A stretch of 64,000 bases of DNA from Aliihoeflea sp. 2WW (GTDB lineage Bacteria > Pseudomonadota > Alphaproteobacteria > Rhizobiales > Rhizobiaceae): positions 1-64,000 of the forward strand of contig NZ_AYOD01000029.1 of NCBI RefSeq assembly GCF_000497755.1, in the 5' to 3' direction. The notes below the pieces were generated by a model. That model searched no databases. It was given only the letters and a program-made list of their open reading frames with translations, and was not told the origin of the DNA. Of the stretch, positions 29,901 to 37,132 are shown piece after piece (position 1 is the first letter of the stretch; each line of letters opens with the position of its first letter). The translations under genes and the position numbers were made by a program.

Positions 29901-30334
29901 TGCCGGTTGCTGCAGACGTTGAAATAGAAATAGCTGCCCATGCCGCAGCCGGCAAAGACGCCGACGGGCCCCGGGATCGTGTCCGGCGTGTGCCCCGCAT
30001 CCTCCATCGCCTCCCACGCGCACTCCAGAAACTGGCGGTGCTGGGGGTCCATGATCGCCGCTTCCTTCGGACTGAGGCCGAAGAAATCCGCGTCGAACAT
30101 CTCCATGTCGGCCACGTCCGCAGTCCGGCGCACATAATGCGGATCGTCGACCGGTGCGCCGTCGGCGGCGGCGGACGCGACTTCCTCGGCCGTCAGGTCG
30201 CGGACGGATTCGACGCCGTTGCGGATGTTCGACCAGAAGCTCTCGACATCGCCTGCCCCCGGCGCGCGCAGCGACATCCCCACGACGGCAATGTCGTTCG
30301 GCGAGATCGCGGCTGGCGGCGAATAGACGTTCAT
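23912..30334 (-). CDS. Type I polyketide synthase, KS-AT-KR-DH-ACP-TE (2140 aa)
   Basis: A single-module polyketide synthase. KS 1-440: catalytic C186 in TACSTS, H322 in CHGTGT, H362 in NIGHLD. AT 540-860: S638 in GHSMGE; the specificity motif reads AAHS at 735-738, neither HAFH (malonyl) nor YASH (methylmalonyl). A non-catalytic stretch 905-1165, perhaps the KR structural half, precedes KR 1170-1390, where S1324, Y1337 and N1341 are present but the NADPH loop reads GGLADLS instead of GGxGxxG. A DH-like hot-dog region (1405-1690) has H1426 and D1589; the His motif is one residue longer than H-x3-G-x4-P. ACP 1760-1838 has S1800 in GGHSL, and TE 1870-2130 has S1946 in GFSGGG and H2106 in GDHDSM. 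No ER. KR precedes DH, the reverse of the usual order. The TE suggests chain release from this protein. Likely upstream partner: the carrier protein of the 48149-52756 gene. Confidence 0.93.
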   Translation of the reverse strand: MNVYSPPAAISPNDIAVVGMSLRAPGAGDVESFWSNIRNGVESVRDLTAEEVASAAADGAPVDDPHYVRRTADVADMEMFDADFFGLSPKEAAIMDPQHRQFLECAWEAMEDAGHTPDTIPGPVGVFAGCGMGSYFYFNVCSNRQLVEQVGMFLLRHNGNDKDFLATRVSFSFDLRGPSVNVQTACSTSLVAAHYACQSLISGECDMALAGGVTIEFPHRRGYLFQEGEILSPDGHCRPFDHRAAGTVFGSGAGVIVLRRLADAIADGDRIHAVIKGSAVNNDGAGKAGYLAPSVNGQAEAIIEAQGLAGIDAETIDYVECHGTGTALGDPIEIEALTQAFRQNTDRRGFCAVGSVKSNIGHLDTAAGVVSLIKVALSLKHGEIPPSLGFEAPNPAIPFDASPFFVNSSLRPWPMAGRPRRAAVNSLGVGGTNAHMILEEAPHRPIDPHGERADEKAMLITLSAKQPKALDDMVARLGAALASQPGLALRDAVHTLHAGRRQFEHRRVVAVRDRDDAVQSLTQSDASHGFTHRRVDGAGEVVFLFPGGGAQHPGMARDLYERDTDFRAHVDEGLGYLPAEAAAEIREIWLGRSLARDDARQRFLLPSRQLPAILIVEVALARLWMQRGIRPSALIGHSMGENAAACIAGVLSYRDAVGLVHLRGRLFDTVEPGGMLSVSADAETVRNLILPELDLASVNAPQLCVVSGRNADLQRFGDLLAAQNIDATRVPIDIAAHSRMLDGILASFEAYLRGISLRAPTIPIISNRDGLTLSAADATDPAYWTAHLRATVEFAKGLSTLAADDRRIYVEVGPGRTMSSLAKGQGTIDANRVINSLPHPDDKCDDHLHFLAALGRSWAVGLNPDLSDLVTRPGARRVSLPTYPFQRRRYFIEPAREVVDSTRRDLPLEKIANIEDWGYRRDWKRSVPDCSPDAAKDASSWLVFLDEAGHGERLAARLRGLGHTVATVALGDAFAVRGRDEFVLCPEDGRAGYDALVSALGERGDFPRRIVHLWLLTQSRSFRPGSSFFQRNQECGFYSLLHLAQAMTDADEGHDLHLTVATNGLQRVADEPVPFPEKATILGPALVIPRELEGSSVRVVDFAVAEGAEQGRTWRRRAPVASLVDDQLWDEIFAQPSSEAVAWRGDRRWTQCTTRLPLKPALASAAGLRQDGVYLFTGGLADLSLALARSLADELHARLALVGRTELPARAEWPLWKRVLPRDNRIRRAIDAIEDLETRGAQVAYFKADVADPEAMASVIRNARERFGRIDGVFHAAGVVDDALMQAKTSESIDGVLAPKLYGTAVLDEVLAREPVDLVVLFSSTSTDTAPAGQVDYIAANAYLNAYAESRAGDGNRRTVALHWGVWNEVGMAARAVAGSPQRAGETILAQRPDDPFFERWVEDEAGIAWLETSIAPASHWMLDEHRLTSGQPILPGTAYVDIILRAAVAYGLPATGHLTDLVFLRPLIVPDGETRTLRVGFRPAGDGFQVSVLASGKHAEAHYDPRPRGSRRPISIVELERRCTDRRVASEGSSLRAIQEGHVSFGPRWGVLRRLALGPDAAIAQIELAPRFRNDLEAGSIAHPALLDIATGCAMELVPDYDPDETLWAPASYGALTLRRPLPGKFTSIVRLADSADLGAGYAAFDITIVDADGVAVLEVDDFVVKKLDSDLGFADHAEKVEPAARTHVAPAAATPLAAQVRAGITPAEGFDALVRALAAKVVQPIVSSIDLDLLRERAAKPAVPQKAEANLFDRPELDEAYVAPRNDIEATLAAFWRELLGVERVGIHDSFFDIGGHSLIAVRLFRMIRNRFGVDLPMSVLFEAPTIAACAALLATHGVAEAGEAHPIPAAPPTSATHLVALRVDGKQRSATPLFICAGMFGNVLNLRQLALHVGRDRPVYALQARGLFGGAEPHETFEEMARDYIAEMRTVQPSGPYLLAGFSGGGITAYEMAGQLVAEGEEVARLIMLDTPLPTQPALSRRDRASMKIQDIRRHGLGFVRQWVGNKIDWAAKQRQLAGQGDHASSSQDFHNGSIEAAFYRALQRYEPGPYDGAVALYRPRPSVYYTLSGGRRLQSGRNLIRDDNGWSPLVPDLAVTEVPGDHDSMVLEPCVRVLADRMRAELSKDRSQIHQPIAAE

Positions 30335-30394
30335 CTGGGCATCCCTACTGGGTCTGCAGGACGCGCCCGGGCGACGACCCGCACTCTCGAAGCA

Positions 30395-30424
30395 AATTTA
30401 CCGGTCGTCACAGTTCTTCTTCAA
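30395..30424 (-). promoter_or_regulatory. Putative promoter of the polyketide synthase gene
   Basis: On the minus strand a TTGAAG (30419-30424) and a TAAATT (30395-30400) are separated by 18 bases, about 60 bases before the PKS start codon, in a local AT-rich patch. The match to the alphaproteobacterial housekeeping pattern is only moderate. An AGGGATG sequence close to the start codon may be the ribosome-binding site. Confidence 0.35.
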
Positions 30425-30473
30425 TAAATCATTCGGTTATGCTTGGCATGCCGCCGATGCGCACGCCGACTGC

Positions 30474-31781
30474 TCAACGGCCGCGCCGCTGCGCACCGGC
30501 CATGTGCCGCGCCACGCCGTGTCCTGCCGGCCGCATTGGCGGCGAGACCGGAGAGGGAAATCGATCCCTGACGACAACGCCCGTCTGCACGACCCCGCCC
30601 ATGAGATCGACCAGTTGCGCGGCGCAACGGTCGATGTCGTGGCGTTCGAGCGCGCGCGCCCGCCCCGCCCGGCCCATCTCTGCCAGCCGCTCGGGACGGG
30701 TCGTCGCGAACTGTTCGATCGCATCGGTCAGCGAGACCACGTCGCCCGGCGTGACCAGCCATCCATGCGCGCCATCGCGAACGAGTTCGGGAATGCCTGC
30801 GATCCGCGTCGCGATCACCGGCCGCGCGGCGGCCATCGCCTCCATCAGAACGACCGGAAGTCCCTCGGCGAAACTGGGAAGGACGAGCGCGTCGGCAGCG
30901 TCCAGCGCCCCCCGCACCGCCTTCTCGTCCAGCCATCCGGCAAGCGTGACGTTAGCCTGGAGCCCGGCGCGACGGATGGCCGCCTCGATCTCGCCGCGCA
31001 TCACCCCGTCGCCGACGATCGTCAGATGAAGATCGGGATGGGTTCTTGCTGCGCGCGCCATGGCCTCGATGAGGAGCAACTGGCCCTTCTGCTCGACCAG
31101 TCGACCGACGGTGACGAGCCGACGGGCGCCGACGAGCGGGGCGGGCTTTCGGAACATGGACGGATCGATGCCGCAATGGACGATCGCGATCTTGTTCCAG
31201 TCGCCGGAACGGCTCCAACGATAGAGCTGGCTTCGACCGAAGGAGCTGATGGCGACGACGAAGGCCGCCCGTTCGATCTTGTCGCCGAGCGAGAGCGCGT
31301 GCGGCATGTCGAACTCTTCCGGGCCATGGACGGTGAAACTGTAGCCGGCACCGCCAAGCGCATTGGCGAGCATGGCGATCGCCGCGGAGTTCGTGCCGAA
31401 ATGCGCGTGGACATGCTGGATGCGCAAGTCCCGGCAGCGCCGGGCGAGATGGCAGGCTTCGACGAGATAGGCCAGATGACGCCCATACCCGGCCCGCGAT
31501 CCGCGTGCCAGGCGAACGGTCAGCGCGAGCGCCGACAGCGTCCGGGCGGGCGCGCGGACAAGGGTGGCCAAGGCCGTCGCGGCAAGGCGCCACCAGGGCT
31601 GCGCGAGGATGTATTCGGTCTTCTCCCGCTCCTCGACGTCGGCCGGGTCGACGAGCGAACCGTCCACCCGGAGCGCGAAGCGCTTGACGGCCACTCCCGC
31701 CCGCTCGACCGCCTGCAACTCGCGGCGGACGAAGGTGGAACTGCCAAGCGGATACGTGTTTACCAGATACGCAATTTTCAC
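30474..31781 (-). CDS. Glycosyltransferase family 4 (GT-B fold)
   Basis: A 435-aa GT-B glycosyltransferase. It begins KIAYLVNTYPLGSSTFVRRE (a typical GT4 opening), has VHAHFGTNSAAIAM and FTVHGPEEFD in the acceptor domain, and GRLVEQKGQLLLIEAM plus the E-x7-E EGLPVVLMEAMAA in the donor domain. The start is a GTG at 31781 with AGGG eight bases upstream. The last 35 residues are Arg/Pro-rich and probably disordered. It lies 139 bases upstream of the polyketide synthase gene on the same strand and may share a transcript with it. Confidence 0.87.
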   Translation of the reverse strand: MKIAYLVNTYPLGSSTFVRRELQAVERAGVAVKRFALRVDGSLVDPADVEEREKTEYILAQPWWRLAATALATLVRAPARTLSALALTVRLARGSRAGYGRHLAYLVEACHLARRCRDLRIQHVHAHFGTNSAAIAMLANALGGAGYSFTVHGPEEFDMPHALSLGDKIERAAFVVAISSFGRSQLYRWSRSGDWNKIAIVHCGIDPSMFRKPAPLVGARRLVTVGRLVEQKGQLLLIEAMARAARTHPDLHLTIVGDGVMRGEIEAAIRRAGLQANVTLAGWLDEKAVRGALDAADALVLPSFAEGLPVVLMEAMAAARPVIATRIAGIPELVRDGAHGWLVTPGDVVSLTDAIEQFATTRPERLAEMGRAGRARALERHDIDRCAAQLVDLMGGVVQTGVVVRDRFPSPVSPPMRPAGHGVARHMAGAQRRGR

Positions 31782-31927
31782 AATCTGACCCTATCGGGGG
31801 TCGCACCCCTGCCCTCTGATCCGCGGAAGACGACAACCGGCCAATCAGACTTCCGGCCGCAGCGCGTTCAGTTCCGCAATCAAGAATTATGTTTCTGATG
31901 AAACAGTGCAGTATACGTGCGCTGATT

Positions 31928-31948
31928 GCTTCTAGTAAATTCGATCTA
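31928..31948. promoter_or_regulatory. Cluster motif copy 1 (TTCTA...TTCGATCTA)
   Basis: An AT-rich element GCTTCTAGTAAATTCGATCTA, about 150 bases upstream of the GT4 gene at 30474-31781. It shares TTCTA and CGATC words with elements at 41465, 44743 and 45868, all upstream of genes of this polysaccharide locus. Candidate shared operator; see findings. Confidence 0.35.
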
Positions 31949-31961
31949 TATTATTGAAATC

Positions 31962-33143
31962 TCATGCAACATCGGCTTCAGGCCGACGCCCGACGGGCCA
32001 TCGCGGCCGGCGGCGAAGGTGCGTCGCCCAGGGCATTGGGGCGACCGGGGAACACCTCGTCTCCATCTTCTTGATGCCCGATGAATTGCCGGCGGCATGA
32101 ATGGCTAGCGTTACTTCGGTGACGTGCAGCGCGAATTCGGCGGTCAGCCGCGGCGCGTGGTTGCCGGCTATCGCCTCCGCCAGATCGAGGGGACCGAGGC
32201 CGAAATTCATGGACGCCGCGCCGAACCTCGGCAGCTTGGGATGCGTCGGTGCGGGGAATCGAAGTCGCTGCGAAATGGGCGAGGTCACCAGCTTGCGGCG
32301 GAACGGAAAACGGCGGCGGAACCGCACCGGTCCGGCATTGTCCCAGCAATCGTCGACTTCGAGCACGCCCTTGTCGCCGATGACGACGAGGCCGTGATTG
32401 TGGGGGGCGAGAATGGAACAGGTGAGCCGAGCGACCACGCCGGATTCGAAGAAGAGTGTCGCGACGGAGAAATCAGGCGCGGGTCGGTCGACCGCCATCT
32501 GGTCGGGCGCCAAACAGGCCGAGACCGCGACAAGGCTTTCGACACTGCCGAACATGGCGATGAGCCAGGTCAGGTAGTAGCCGGCATGCTCGATCGTGCA
32601 GCCCACCTCGAACTCGTCCCGGGACGGCCAGGGAATGCCCGACCGGCTCGACCACCTGTCGTAGGGGGCCTGCGAGACGTAGTCGTCGTCGAGTTCGGCA
32701 TAGACAAGCCGGATGCGGCCCGGCACCGCAGCGCGCACCGCCGCCGCCATGAGCTGCGCGCTCTCTCCCAAGACGCTGCAGGGGGCGGACGCGATCAGGA
32801 GGCCCTTCTCCCTGGCGACGTCGCACAGATGTTGGGCCTCGACGAGTTCCAGCGCCAGCGGCTTTTCCGAATAGACATGGACGCCGGCCTCGAGGCACCT
32901 GAGGCTGATCTCGAAATGCGCGGACGGGTTGGTGAGGTTGAGGATCAGCCCGCCTGCACCCACGGCGGCGATCAGGGCGTCGACGTCGTCGAGGGCCGCG
33001 ACGTTCCAGTGTCTTGCGAAACGCGCCCTGCGATCGGGCTCGGCATCGGTCGCGCCGATGATCGCGACCGCAGGAAGAACTGCGAAAGACTGCATGTAGA
33101 GATCCGCGACGTAACCCGTTCCGACGATACCGATCTTGACCAT
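31962..33143 (-). CDS. Gfo/Idh/MocA family oxidoreductase
   Basis: A 393-aa NAD(P)-dependent sugar dehydrogenase-type enzyme. The N-terminal Rossmann motif is GIVGTGYVADLY, and the family's substrate Lys lies in VYSEKPLAL (the E-K-P motif). The second domain includes IEHAGYYLTWLIAMFG. The last 40 residues are Arg/Pro-rich and unlike the family. In polysaccharide loci such enzymes often make modified nucleotide sugars (for example keto or amino sugar precursors); here it may supply an unusual sugar to the repeat unit (inference). A 16-base palindrome sits just before its ribosome-binding site. Confidence 0.82.
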   Translation of the reverse strand: MVKIGIVGTGYVADLYMQSFAVLPAVAIIGATDAEPDRRARFARHWNVAALDDVDALIAAVGAGGLILNLTNPSAHFEISLRCLEAGVHVYSEKPLALELVEAQHLCDVAREKGLLIASAPCSVLGESAQLMAAAVRAAVPGRIRLVYAELDDDYVSQAPYDRWSSRSGIPWPSRDEFEVGCTIEHAGYYLTWLIAMFGSVESLVAVSACLAPDQMAVDRPAPDFSVATLFFESGVVARLTCSILAPHNHGLVVIGDKGVLEVDDCWDNAGPVRFRRRFPFRRKLVTSPISQRLRFPAPTHPKLPRFGAASMNFGLGPLDLAEAIAGNHAPRLTAEFALHVTEVTLAIHAAGNSSGIKKMETRCSPVAPMPWATHLRRRPRWPVGRRPEADVA

Positions 33144-33154
33144 CGCGATACCTT

Positions 33155-33170
33155 CGCGACCATGGTCGCG
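33155..33170. repeat. Perfect 16-base palindrome upstream of the Gfo/Idh gene
   Basis: CGCGACCATGGTCGCG is a perfect palindrome ending 12 bases before the ATG of the minus-strand oxidoreductase gene, abutting its GAAGG ribosome-binding site. It could be a protein-binding site or form a hairpin limiting ribosome access. GC-rich palindromes of this length also arise by chance in such DNA. Confidence 0.35.
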
Positions 33171-33361
33171 GATTGATGCCGGATCGCCGAGCGTAATCGA
33201 GTTCGCGGATAATCCAGGCTATGAACGTGGCACCGGGGTATCGGACCGGGTTCGAACGTCGTCCCGATGCTCCGGGTGGCGGCTGAACTACATGAGCGTT
33301 GCATCATGTTGCAGCGCGCACGCGCATGCCATTAGCTAAATCAATCTAGGATCGCGGCCGG

Positions 33362-33598
33362 TCAGCCGAGCATATGGCCGCGAATGAACGAGCGGCAGAC
33401 CCTTCCGACGAGGAAGCCGACATTGATCGCGACCACGAGGCCGAACCATGCGAACAGCGCGGTCGCGGGATCGCGCCAGACATATCCGAGCGCAATGCAG
33501 AACAAGGCGATCATGACCCCGAAGGGGATGAGCGCGAACACCGTGAAGCGCGTTCCCAGGGCGACGCCCGCGAGAAAGACGATCAGCGCGGCAAGCAC
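33362..33598 (-). CDS. Small integral membrane protein, function unknown
   Basis: A 78-aa protein with two to three hydrophobic segments (residues 2-36 and about 44-64) and a short basic C-terminus (RSFIRGHMLG). The GTG start at 33598 gives MLAALIVFLAGVALG. Not recognised as a named family. It lies between the Gfo/Idh gene and the ExeA-like ATPase on the same strand, so it may be a small subunit of the polysaccharide assembly apparatus (inference). Confidence 0.6.
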   Translation of the reverse strand: MLAALIVFLAGVALGTRFTVFALIPFGVMIALFCIALGYVWRDPATALFAWFGLVVAINVGFLVGRVCRSFIRGHMLG

Positions 33599-33713
33599 GA
33601 TCGGGTCTCACCGCGTTGCATGGCCGGTTCGGACATGTTCATCGGAACAACTCCTGCGAATCGGATGCCGGGGCGCATGGTTGCGCATCTTCCCGACAAT
33701 GTCGCGGAATCGT

Positions 33714-34586
33714 TTAGAGACTTTTAATCGTCTGCGCGACTCCGGGGTCGTGCAGATCGGGCTGGACGGCGGCCAGCGTGAACGAACCGTAACGGTCCAT
33801 GTCGTCGGTGACCTTCCTGACGATCCGCTGGCCGACGAAACTCACGCCCTCGCCGAACGCATAGACGAGGCAGCGGTCGGCAACGATGTTCATCGCGCGG
33901 GGAACGCCGCCGGCATAGGCGTAGATCAGTTCGGTCGCCGGCCTGGTGAAAAGCCGCGTCCGCCCGCCCGCGACCGTCAGCCTGTGGGCGAAATAGCGCG
34001 CGGCATCGTCGGGCGACAGCGGCAGCAGGTGAAAATCCGACGCGATGCGCTGCGCGAACTGACGCATTTCGGGCGCCCGCAACAGGTCGCGAAGCTCCGG
34101 CTGGCCGACGACGACCAGTTGAAGCAGCATTCGCTCGACATTCACGTTGGACAGCATCCGCAGTTCTTCGAGCCGCGCCGAGTCGAGATTCTGCGCCTCG
34201 TCGATGATGAGCACGCAACGCCGGTCGTTCCTGCGCTGCTCGACGAGGAATTGCTGGAACTCCTGATAGAGCCGCGGATAGGACCGGTCCTCGAACGGCA
34301 ACCCGAACGCCATCATGATCCAGTCGATCAGCCGGCCGGCATTGCTCGACGTGTTGCTGATGAGCGCCATCGTCACGCCGTCGGGAATGTCGCCGATCAG
34401 CTTGCGCACGAGCGACGTCTTGCCCGACCCGATATCCCCAGTGATGACGGTGAAACCGGCATTGTCGATCACGCCATATTCGAGCATCGAATAGGCCATC
34501 CGGTGGCGGCTGCCGAGATAGAGAAACTTCGGGTCCGGAAGGATCGAGAACGGTTTCTCCCGGAGACCGAAATGCGCTTCAAACAT
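33714..34586 (-). CDS. ExeA-like AAA ATPase of the exopolysaccharide locus
   Basis: A 290-aa AAA-type ATPase of the ExeA / general-secretion ATPase family, close to those accompanying PEP-CTERM/exopolysaccharide loci. Residues 1-20 (MFEAHFGLREKPF-ILPDP) are the family signature. Walker A GDIGSGKT is at 50-57, Walker B is in VLIIDEAQNL, and VGQPELRDLL is also typical. No exosortase gene is seen in the window. Position beside the kinase-like and Wzz genes suggests it energises or times polymer assembly or export. The ATG at 34586 begins the conserved signature; longer starts do not. Confidence 0.85.
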   Translation of the reverse strand: MFEAHFGLREKPFSILPDPKFLYLGSRHRMAYSMLEYGVIDNAGFTVITGDIGSGKTSLVRKLIGDIPDGVTMALISNTSSNAGRLIDWIMMAFGLPFEDRSYPRLYQEFQQFLVEQRRNDRRCVLIIDEAQNLDSARLEELRMLSNVNVERMLLQLVVVGQPELRDLLRAPEMRQFAQRIASDFHLLPLSPDDAARYFAHRLTVAGGRTRLFTRPATELIYAYAGGVPRAMNIVADRCLVYAFGEGVSFVGQRIVRKVTDDMDRYGSFTLAAVQPDLHDPGVAQTIKSL

Positions 34587-34716
34587 CGACCGCCATCCTG
34601 ACCTTGTCACCCGAGCCGCCCATTCCCGGCCGTTTACCAGCACCACCGAGCATGCAGCGAGAACCTACCCTGCCCCAAGCCGGGCGGGGTCGGCAAGCTG
34701 GCAGCCCCCCGCATCT

Positions 34717-35508
34717 CTAGAGACCGTGACGGCGCGCCTTGTTGAGAACGATCTGATGCGGCGTGGCCGTCAGCGACCCGCGACACGCCTCCAGATCGGC
34801 AACGGTGGAGGAACCGACACCCAGAACGAGGAGCGCGATGTCGGATCGCGCCGCGATGGCCTGGCTGTCGTCATTGGTCAGGAGCGGCGGCAGGTCGAGG
34901 ACGACGATTGTCGGCCCGCAATCGTGCCTGACGTCGTCGAGCCATGCCGAAACCAGCGCATGCCGGGCGGCGGTGCAACCCTCACGGATGGCGATATGCG
35001 CGAAACTGCCGACATGGACGAGGACGTCATCGACCTCGACCTTGCCGACTTCGATCCCCGAAGCGTCCGATGAATGGACCTCAGGAACACATAGGCCGAG
35101 CCGCTCGAATGCAGGCGACATGCCGTCGAGCGTGGCGAGAAGCACCCGCCACTGCCGTTTGCGCGCGATGGCGAAGGCGAGGTTCGCGGCGACCACGGAC
35201 GTTCCGCAGCCATGCGTCGGCGAGGCGACCGAAATGATGCGCGTGGCATCGGGCGCGACCGGCGCCAGCAAGCCGTTGCGAAGAAGGTCGAAGGCTCGCG
35301 TCTGTCGGTCCTTGGGATCGAAGGCGACGACCCGCTGGTTCTTGAGACGCCGCGACGAAAGCTTCACGGCAGGCAGGTCGTTGCCCCGAAACGGATCGAC
35401 GAACATATCGTCCCTGTGAACGCGGTCGGGATGATGGCCCTCACGCGTCCGGATGTCGCCGAACGAGAGCGTGCGCGCCCTGTTGAGCGCCTCGACTACG
35501 CCTTCCAT
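34717..35508 (-). CDS. Tyrosine-autokinase-like ATPase with degenerate Walker A
   Basis: A 263-aa protein of the CpsD/CapB/Wzc-C bacterial tyrosine kinase fold. The Walker B region VVLDLPPLLTNDD is well matched to the family. The P-loop at 95-106 reads SPTHGCGTSVVA where a kinase has G-x-G-K-S/T: Thr103 replaces the invariant Lys. The second Asp loop (Walker A') reads LLATLDG instead of LLIDxD. There is no C-terminal tyrosine cluster. It is therefore probably an inactive pseudo-kinase that still docks on the Wzz protein, with whose gene it overlaps by 13 bases. The ATG at 35508 is chosen as the start; upstream in-frame sequence lies inside the Wzz gene. Confidence 0.78.
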   Translation of the reverse strand: MEGVVEALNRARTLSFGDIRTREGHHPDRVHRDDMFVDPFRGNDLPAVKLSSRRLKNQRVVAFDPKDRQTRAFDLLRNGLLAPVAPDATRIISVASPTHGCGTSVVAANLAFAIARKRQWRVLLATLDGMSPAFERLGLCVPEVHSSDASGIEVGKVEVDDVLVHVGSFAHIAIREGCTAARHALVSAWLDDVRHDCGPTIVVLDLPPLLTNDDSQAIAARSDIALLVLGVGSSTVADLEACRGSLTATPHQIVLNKARRHGL

Positions 35509-37091
35509 GACTGTCCTCCCGCCATAAGAGCCGGCGCCATCGGGGCCATTGCCTCGACCCCGATCCACGACCAGTCGAGCCCGTCCGGCGGCCATCCGTA
35601 CCGGGCCAGCAGAAGGCCCCCCGCAGCGAGAAGCGCGACGATGGCGAGCGTGGCGATCACCGTGTTGCGACGACGCTGGGCAGGCGTCTTCCATGTATCG
35701 ATCATCACCATCGGCACGTCGCCGGCGGCTCCGGCAACGTCGAACGCGCCCCGGACCTTCGGGTCGAACGTGTCGGCGGCATAAAGGCATCCCATGCCGA
35801 GCGCCAAAGCGGCACCGATCACCGCGAGCATATACTCCCGCCGTGACGAGCCGGAGGCATAGAGCGGCGCTTCCGGTGCTTCCAGGATCTGGATCTGCTC
35901 GTCCTGCTGGTCCGTCTCGAGGCGCTGGCCCAGGCGGGCGACGTTGAGCCGGCCGGACATGTCGTCGAGATTGCGCTGGGCGCTCGCACGCTCGCTTTCC
36001 AGCAAGGTGAACTCGGCCTCGACATTGGGCATTTCCGCGACGATCTGGCGGATTTCGCCCAGGCGCGCGGTCAGCTCGGCCTGGCGCTCTTCGAGCAGTG
36101 CCATCTGCTGCTCGGCGAACTGGATGCGCCTGGCGATGAGCTGGGCTTCGGGCGAGGCGACCGCGTCGGCATTGGCCGGCTCGTCGATGGCGGCGCCCGC
36201 GGCAATGTCGTTTTTCAGAGCCGCGACACGCGACTTCAGCGACCTGATCTCGTGATGCTCGGGAGACAGGACCGACGAGCGCGCGACGAGCGTCGCCTGC
36301 AGCGTGCGCAACTCGCTGTGCTGCTCGCGCAGCGGCGTGTTCTCGCTCGACGCCGCGAGCGCAAGCTCGACCCGCAGGAGTTCGAGCGCCGATTGCGCTT
36401 CCGCAAGCGATTGGGTGACTTCGGCAAGTTCGCTTTGACCCTCGCGTATATCGCCAAGATGCAGGCTCAGTCGCGACGGCAGGGCGTTTTCGTGGTTACG
36501 GACGAAATCGGCCAGACGCGCATCGAACTCGCTGACCCGAGACTTCAGCGTAGCAACCTCGCGTTCCAGGAAGGCGGTCGCTTCGGTCGCCCGCGACATC
36601 CGCGCCCTGCGGTTCTCCTCGGTGATCATCGCGGCGATCTCGGCCGCCATATCGGCGGCGAGATCGGGAGCCGTGGCATTGACGCCGATGCCGAAGACCG
36701 AACTTGCCGCATATTGCTCGGAGGCCTCCGACGCCCGCATGGTGATGACGATCTGGCTGCGGACCAGTTTCGCGAGCTGGGTTTTCGAAATCTCGCCGGC
36801 CAGCGCTGGAAACAGGTCGAACCTGTCCACCAGCTTCAGGAGGTTCTCGCGTGCCAGCACACGTTGCTCGATGAACTGAAGCCGCTCGTTCGCAACGGTC
36901 GACTGGACGAGACTCGAGGGGATGGCCTGCGACCCGACGACGATCACCGCTTCGGAGTAGTAGGTCTTCGGCATGTTGACGACGTAGGTCACGCCGATCG
37001 CGAGCACGACCAATGCCGGCATCAGCCAGATCAGCGGCCGGCGCAGTGCGAGGTCGAGATAGTAGTGGATGAGTCGAAAATCGCTGCCCAT
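35496..37091 (-). CDS. Wzz/GumC-type polysaccharide co-polymerase
   Basis: A 531-aa chain-length determinant/co-polymerase. A hydrophobic segment spans residues about 19-38 (IWLMPALVVLAIGVTYVV). Then comes a periplasmic Wzz domain that starts YYSEAVIVVG, long coiled coils (around 150-400), and two C-terminal hydrophobic segments (LAVIGAALALGMGCLYA and VIATLAIVALLAAGGLLLA). It controls polymer length in the periplasm and links the Wzy polymerase to the outer-membrane exporter. The start at 37091 has AGGGG upstream. It lacks a fused kinase domain; the separate kinase-like gene immediately downstream fills that place. Confidence 0.88.
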   Translation of the reverse strand: MGSDFRLIHYYLDLALRRPLIWLMPALVVLAIGVTYVVNMPKTYYSEAVIVVGSQAIPSSLVQSTVANERLQFIEQRVLARENLLKLVDRFDLFPALAGEISKTQLAKLVRSQIVITMRASEASEQYAASSVFGIGVNATAPDLAADMAAEIAAMITEENRRARMSRATEATAFLEREVATLKSRVSEFDARLADFVRNHENALPSRLSLHLGDIREGQSELAEVTQSLAEAQSALELLRVELALAASSENTPLREQHSELRTLQATLVARSSVLSPEHHEIRSLKSRVAALKNDIAAGAAIDEPANADAVASPEAQLIARRIQFAEQQMALLEERQAELTARLGEIRQIVAEMPNVEAEFTLLESERASAQRNLDDMSGRLNVARLGQRLETDQQDEQIQILEAPEAPLYASGSSRREYMLAVIGAALALGMGCLYAADTFDPKVRGAFDVAGAAGDVPMVMIDTWKTPAQRRRNTVIATLAIVALLAAGGLLLARYGWPPDGLDWSWIGVEAMAPMAPALMAGGQSWKA

Positions 37092-37132
37092 GTTGATCCC
37101 CTGCTCACGTTCAGCGAACGCGCGCCCTTCCT

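Noticed and set aside
27788..30427. An 879-aa plus-strand open frame opposite the PKS
   Set aside because: It is antisense to the KS/AT region, whose motifs are unmistakable. Long antisense frames are common in GC-rich DNA, and this one shows no domain and an Arg/Asp-rich, low-hydrophobicity composition.
33714..34586. Evidence of a PEP-CTERM/exosortase system
   Set aside because: The ATPase resembles those associated with such systems, but no exosortase or PEP-CTERM protein was found in the window.
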